64,000 nucleotides of DNA from Paenibacillus_L residui (GTDB lineage Bacteria > Bacillota > Bacilli > Paenibacillales > NBRC-103111). The position numbers and the translations under genes are program-made. Position 1 is the stretch's first letter. Every line of letters begins with the position of its first letter. This document shows positions 61,883-64,000 of the stretch, piece by piece. The notes below the pieces were generated by a model that was not told the origin of the DNA, made no database searches, and saw nothing but the letters and a program-made list of their open reading frames with translations. The stretch covers positions 12,169-76,168 of the forward strand of contig NZ_JBHTIU010000050.1 in the NCBI RefSeq assembly GCF_042677205.1, written 5' to 3'.

Positions 61883-62700
61883 ACTGGAGCCGCAGATGGA
61901 TCAATCCGGTGCTGGAGAAAGAGTTCAGGCTCCGCATGCGCACCATAAGATCGCCGCTGGCCGTCCTGTTTTATTTGGCGGCGATGTCGCTGTTGGCGCT
62001 TGGGTTTATGTATATGACCATGAATAATTACGGTTATTCGGCTTTTAACCCGCGGCGGAGCCAGGAGCTGTTTTATTTTATTAGCGGAGCCCAATTGGTA
62101 CTGATCTGTTTCATGGTTCCCGGACTGACGGCGGGAGTCATCAGCGGCGAACGGGAGAAACAGACGCTTAATATACTGCTTACGACCCAGCAAAGCTCGA
62201 CCACGATCATTCTCAGCAAGCTTTTCTCATCGCTAAGCTTTATGGTGGTCATTATCGTTGCGACGCTTCCGATTTACAGCATCGTGTTCTTGTACGGAGG
62301 AATTTCTCCCGTGCAGCTCATCTCGGTATTTATGTTCTATCTATTTATGATGATTATGCTCGGCTCGATCGGCGTGCTCTTCTCGACGCTGTTCAAGAAA
62401 ACGATGGTAGCCGTTATTATGACTTACGGATTTACCGTGTTTATTTCGGGTTTTACCGGATTGTTCGCTATATTTCTGCACTCGATTATGTCAAGCGGTA
62501 CCCTCGCCGGCTACGTTCTCGGACTTAATCCGATGGGAGCGCTGGTCAGCATTCTTAACCGGGATTTTACCCAGGATGTATTCGGGCGCCACATCGATCT
62601 TCAGATTTGGCAAATATTCGTCCTGTTCTATACGGTCGTTACCGTCTTGGCGATATGGCTAAGTATCCGCTACTTGCGTCCCATTCTGAAGAAGAAGTAA
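61879..62700 (+). CDS. ABC-2 type permease
   Basis: A 273-aa integral-membrane permease of the ABC-2 (GldF/YhfM-like) type with six predicted helices. NPVLEKEFRLRMRTIRSPLA at the N-terminus, GLTAGVISGEREKQTLNILLTT after the second helix, and KLFSSLSFMVVIIVATLP follow the ABC-2 pattern. The last helix (about 248-268) ends in a short basic tail. It is the membrane half of the transporter with the preceding ATPase. Substrate is unknown. Confidence 0.93.
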   Translation: MNWSRRWINPVLEKEFRLRMRTIRSPLAVLFYLAAMSLLALGFMYMTMNNYGYSAFNPRRSQELFYFISGAQLVLICFMVPGLTAGVISGEREKQTLNILLTTQQSSTTIILSKLFSSLSFMVVIIVATLPIYSIVFLYGGISPVQLISVFMFYLFMMIMLGSIGVLFSTLFKKTMVAVIMTYGFTVFISGFTGLFAIFLHSIMSSGTLAGYVLGLNPMGALVSILNRDFTQDVFGRHIDLQIWQIFVLFYTVVTVLAIWLSIRYLRPILKKK

Positions 62701-62723
62701 TAAGCCAAAGGAGCGTAAACGCC

Positions 62724-64000
62724 ATGAAAACCCCTGATCTGAACGATGTGATCCGGCCCGTTCGCAACCGGTTGTGGAAACAGAATATTGTGCGGATGGC
62801 GCTGATCGGCCTGCTGATCGGTCTGTGTGCCGCCTGTTTGTGGGGAGTCGCGGGTTGGCTGGCTCCAGTGGCCGGGTACCGCTGGGGGAGTTTGTTCTGG
62901 ATCGGGATGGCGGTAACAGGCTCGGTTACCTATGCATTGTGGAGAAGAACGGAGCTGAAGGAAGCGGCGCAGGTTATGGACCAGGGCGGCTTGGAGGAAC
63001 GGATGACGACGGCTCTGGCCTTCGAGCAGCAAGACTCGCCGATTGCCGCCATGCAGCGCGAGGATGCCTTGCGGTATGGGGAGGAATATATCAAGCAGCT
63101 TCGCTCCAAGCTTCCCTATCGCTGGGAGATAAGGTGGCTGATCGCCAATGGGACGGCTCTTGTCGTCCTGGCCGCCCTGCTTCTTCTGCCCAACCCGATG
63201 GATGAAGTCGTCGAGGCCCGGAGCAAGGAGAAGGCCTGGACCGAGGCCAGGCTGGAAGAGGCCCGGCAGCAGTTGGAGGAATGGAAGAAGGCGGATCCAT
63301 CCAGTGAAATCACAAGAGGGATGGAGCAAACGCTGGAGCGTCTGGAGACAGGTCTTAAAGAGACCGCTAACGGTATAGAGGCTCTGGAGAAGCTGGAGCA
63401 GGCGCTGAAGGAAACGCAAAAGCTGGCCCAGACGGAGCAGAAGAAGCTGGAGGAGGCCGCTGACTGGGCGGAAAGAATGGAGAAGCAGGAAGCGCTTCGG
63501 CAGCTTGGAGAAGCGCTCCGCAATCAGGATTCGCAAGAGCTGGAAGAGGCGGTGCGGCAGCTGCATGAGCAGGTCAAGCAAATGAGCGAGGCGGAGCGCA
63601 AGCAGCTGGCTGAACAGCTGGAGGCACTGGCCGAATCGGCCCCGGCTCATTCCGCCGAGGCGGAGCAGGCACAGGAAGCGCTGAGGCAGCTAGCCTCGCA
63701 GCTGCAGAGCGGCCCGAACGGCGAAGGTGCCGGAGCCGGGCTGGACGAGGAGCAGCTGGCTCAGCTGCAGGAAGCGCTGGCGAAGCTTATGCAGCAGCAG
63801 CTGCAGGCCCAGCAGCTTCTTGCTCAGCTGCAGCAATCCGCGTCGCAGCTCGCGCAGCCGGGCCTGGCCCTGGCGCAGCAGCTAGCCGCGCAAGGCATCG
63901 CGCTGCCGACGACGTGGGGCGCGAACGGCCTGGCCTCGTCGCTGGCTTCCGGCAACGGCCAAGGGGCGTTGCCGGGCAGCAGCGGAGCGGGCCAGGGCAG
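62724..64000 (+). CDS. Coiled-coil membrane protein, C-terminus beyond the window
   Basis: About 425 codons are visible; the frame is open to the window end. Start ATG 62724 (MKTPDLNDVIRPVRNRLWKQ) has AAAGGAG 10 bases upstream. Two membrane helices near the N-terminus (about 24-48 and 55-72), a soluble part (ELKEAAQVMDQGGLEERMTTALAFE), a third helix (WLIANGTALVVLAALLLLP, about 139-157), then a very long Glu/Lys/Gln/Ala coiled coil (about 160-345) and a Gln/Ala/Gly/Ser-rich low-complexity end. It recalls DUF4175-type membrane proteins of Bat-like clusters, but this is not certain. It is the fourth gene of the operon. Confidence 0.82.
   Translation, partial: MKTPDLNDVIRPVRNRLWKQNIVRMALIGLLIGLCAACLWGVAGWLAPVAGYRWGSLFWIGMAVTGSVTYALWRRTELKEAAQVMDQGGLEERMTTALAFEQQDSPIAAMQREDALRYGEEYIKQLRSKLPYRWEIRWLIANGTALVVLAALLLLPNPMDEVVEARSKEKAWTEARLEEARQQLEEWKKADPSSEITRGMEQTLERLETGLKETANGIEALEKLEQALKETQKLAQTEQKKLEEAADWAERMEKQEALRQLGEALRNQDSQELEEAVRQLHEQVKQMSEAERKQLAEQLEALAESAPAHSAEAEQAQEALRQLASQLQSGPNGEGAGAGLDEEQLAQLQEALAKLMQQQLQAQQLLAQLQQSASQLAQPGLALAQQLAAQGIALPTTWGANGLASSLASGNGQGALPGSSGAGQG

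Noticed and set aside
1..64000. CRISPR arrays, tRNA or rRNA genes, transposases, prophage genes
   Set aside because: No regularly spaced repeats, cloverleaf-like tRNA sequences, rRNA segments or transposase and phage protein motifs were seen in any intergenic stretch or frame.

Overview
The window looks like a contiguous chromosomal piece of a spore-forming Firmicute close to Paenibacillus (Paenibacillaceae). The reasons are the Bacillus-type order of housekeeping genes (dnaK-dnaJ-prmA-rsmE-mtaB; rpsU-yqeY-nfeD-floA-yqfC-yqfD-phoH-yqfF-ybeY-dgkA-cdd-era-yqzL-recO; yqxD-dnaG-sigA-trmK-nif3), the sporulation genes yqfC and yqfD, Gram-positive Shine-Dalgarno sites with many GTG and TTG starts, AddAB in place of RecBCD, and a fairly high G+C content. 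No tRNA, rRNA, transposase, prophage or CRISPR array was seen. The one structural RNA is rnpB, and it is of the class A (ancestral) type.

Layout. 1-3.1 kb: end of dnaK, dnaJ, then a gene-poor stretch with short repeats and a small yfhD locus. 3.2-8.4 kb: plus-strand block prmA, site-2 protease, rsmE, mtaB, NUDIX, deoC. 8.4-9.9 kb: two minus-strand genes (Na/Pi cotransporter, DUF1992). 10.4-22.6 kb: one overlapping recombination operon addB-addA-sbcD-sbcC. 22.8-27.4 kb: HIT hydrolase, rpsU, yqeY, then nfeD-floA plus a third gene behind a textbook sigma-W type promoter. 27.4-28.6 kb: lipoprotein PQQ-type sugar dehydrogenase. 28.6-29.4 kb: repeat-bearing non-coding stretch. 29.4-38.2 kb: yqfC, yqfD, phoH, pgpH-like, ybeY, an enlarged dgkA, cdd, era, yqzL, recO. 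38.2-38.7 kb: a MITE-like element where Bacillus carries glyQS and ccpN. 38.7-45.9 kb: yqfL, yqxD, dnaG, sigA, a membrane protein, trmK, nif3-like. 46.0-46.4 kb: rnpB.

46.5-54 kb is the most accessory part, mostly on the minus strand: a subtilase lipoprotein, an AraC regulator, a large secreted carbohydrate-binding-like/beta-propeller protein, two small plus-strand genes, and a CysP/PiT-type anion permease with an upstream mini-ORF. 54.2-57.4 kb: lytic transglycosylase, then the NifZ-type desulfurase and ThiI pair for 4-thiouridine/thiamine sulfur transfer. 57.6-64 kb: TerC, then an ABC-linked membrane operon (large exported protein, ATPase, ABC-2 permease, coiled-coil membrane protein running off the window).

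Functionally the window groups protein folding, ribosome and tRNA maturation (prmA, rsmE, mtaB, ybeY, era, trmK, thiI, rnpB), double-strand-break repair (addBA, sbcDC, recO), replication and transcription initiation (dnaG, sigA), and envelope stress (nfeD-floA). Points worth a second look are the class A RNase P RNA, the sigma-W promoter, the DgkA C-terminal extension, three intergenic repeat families, short ORFs coupled to yfhD and cysP, the secreted-propeller/AraC locus and the ABC-linked operon at the right end.
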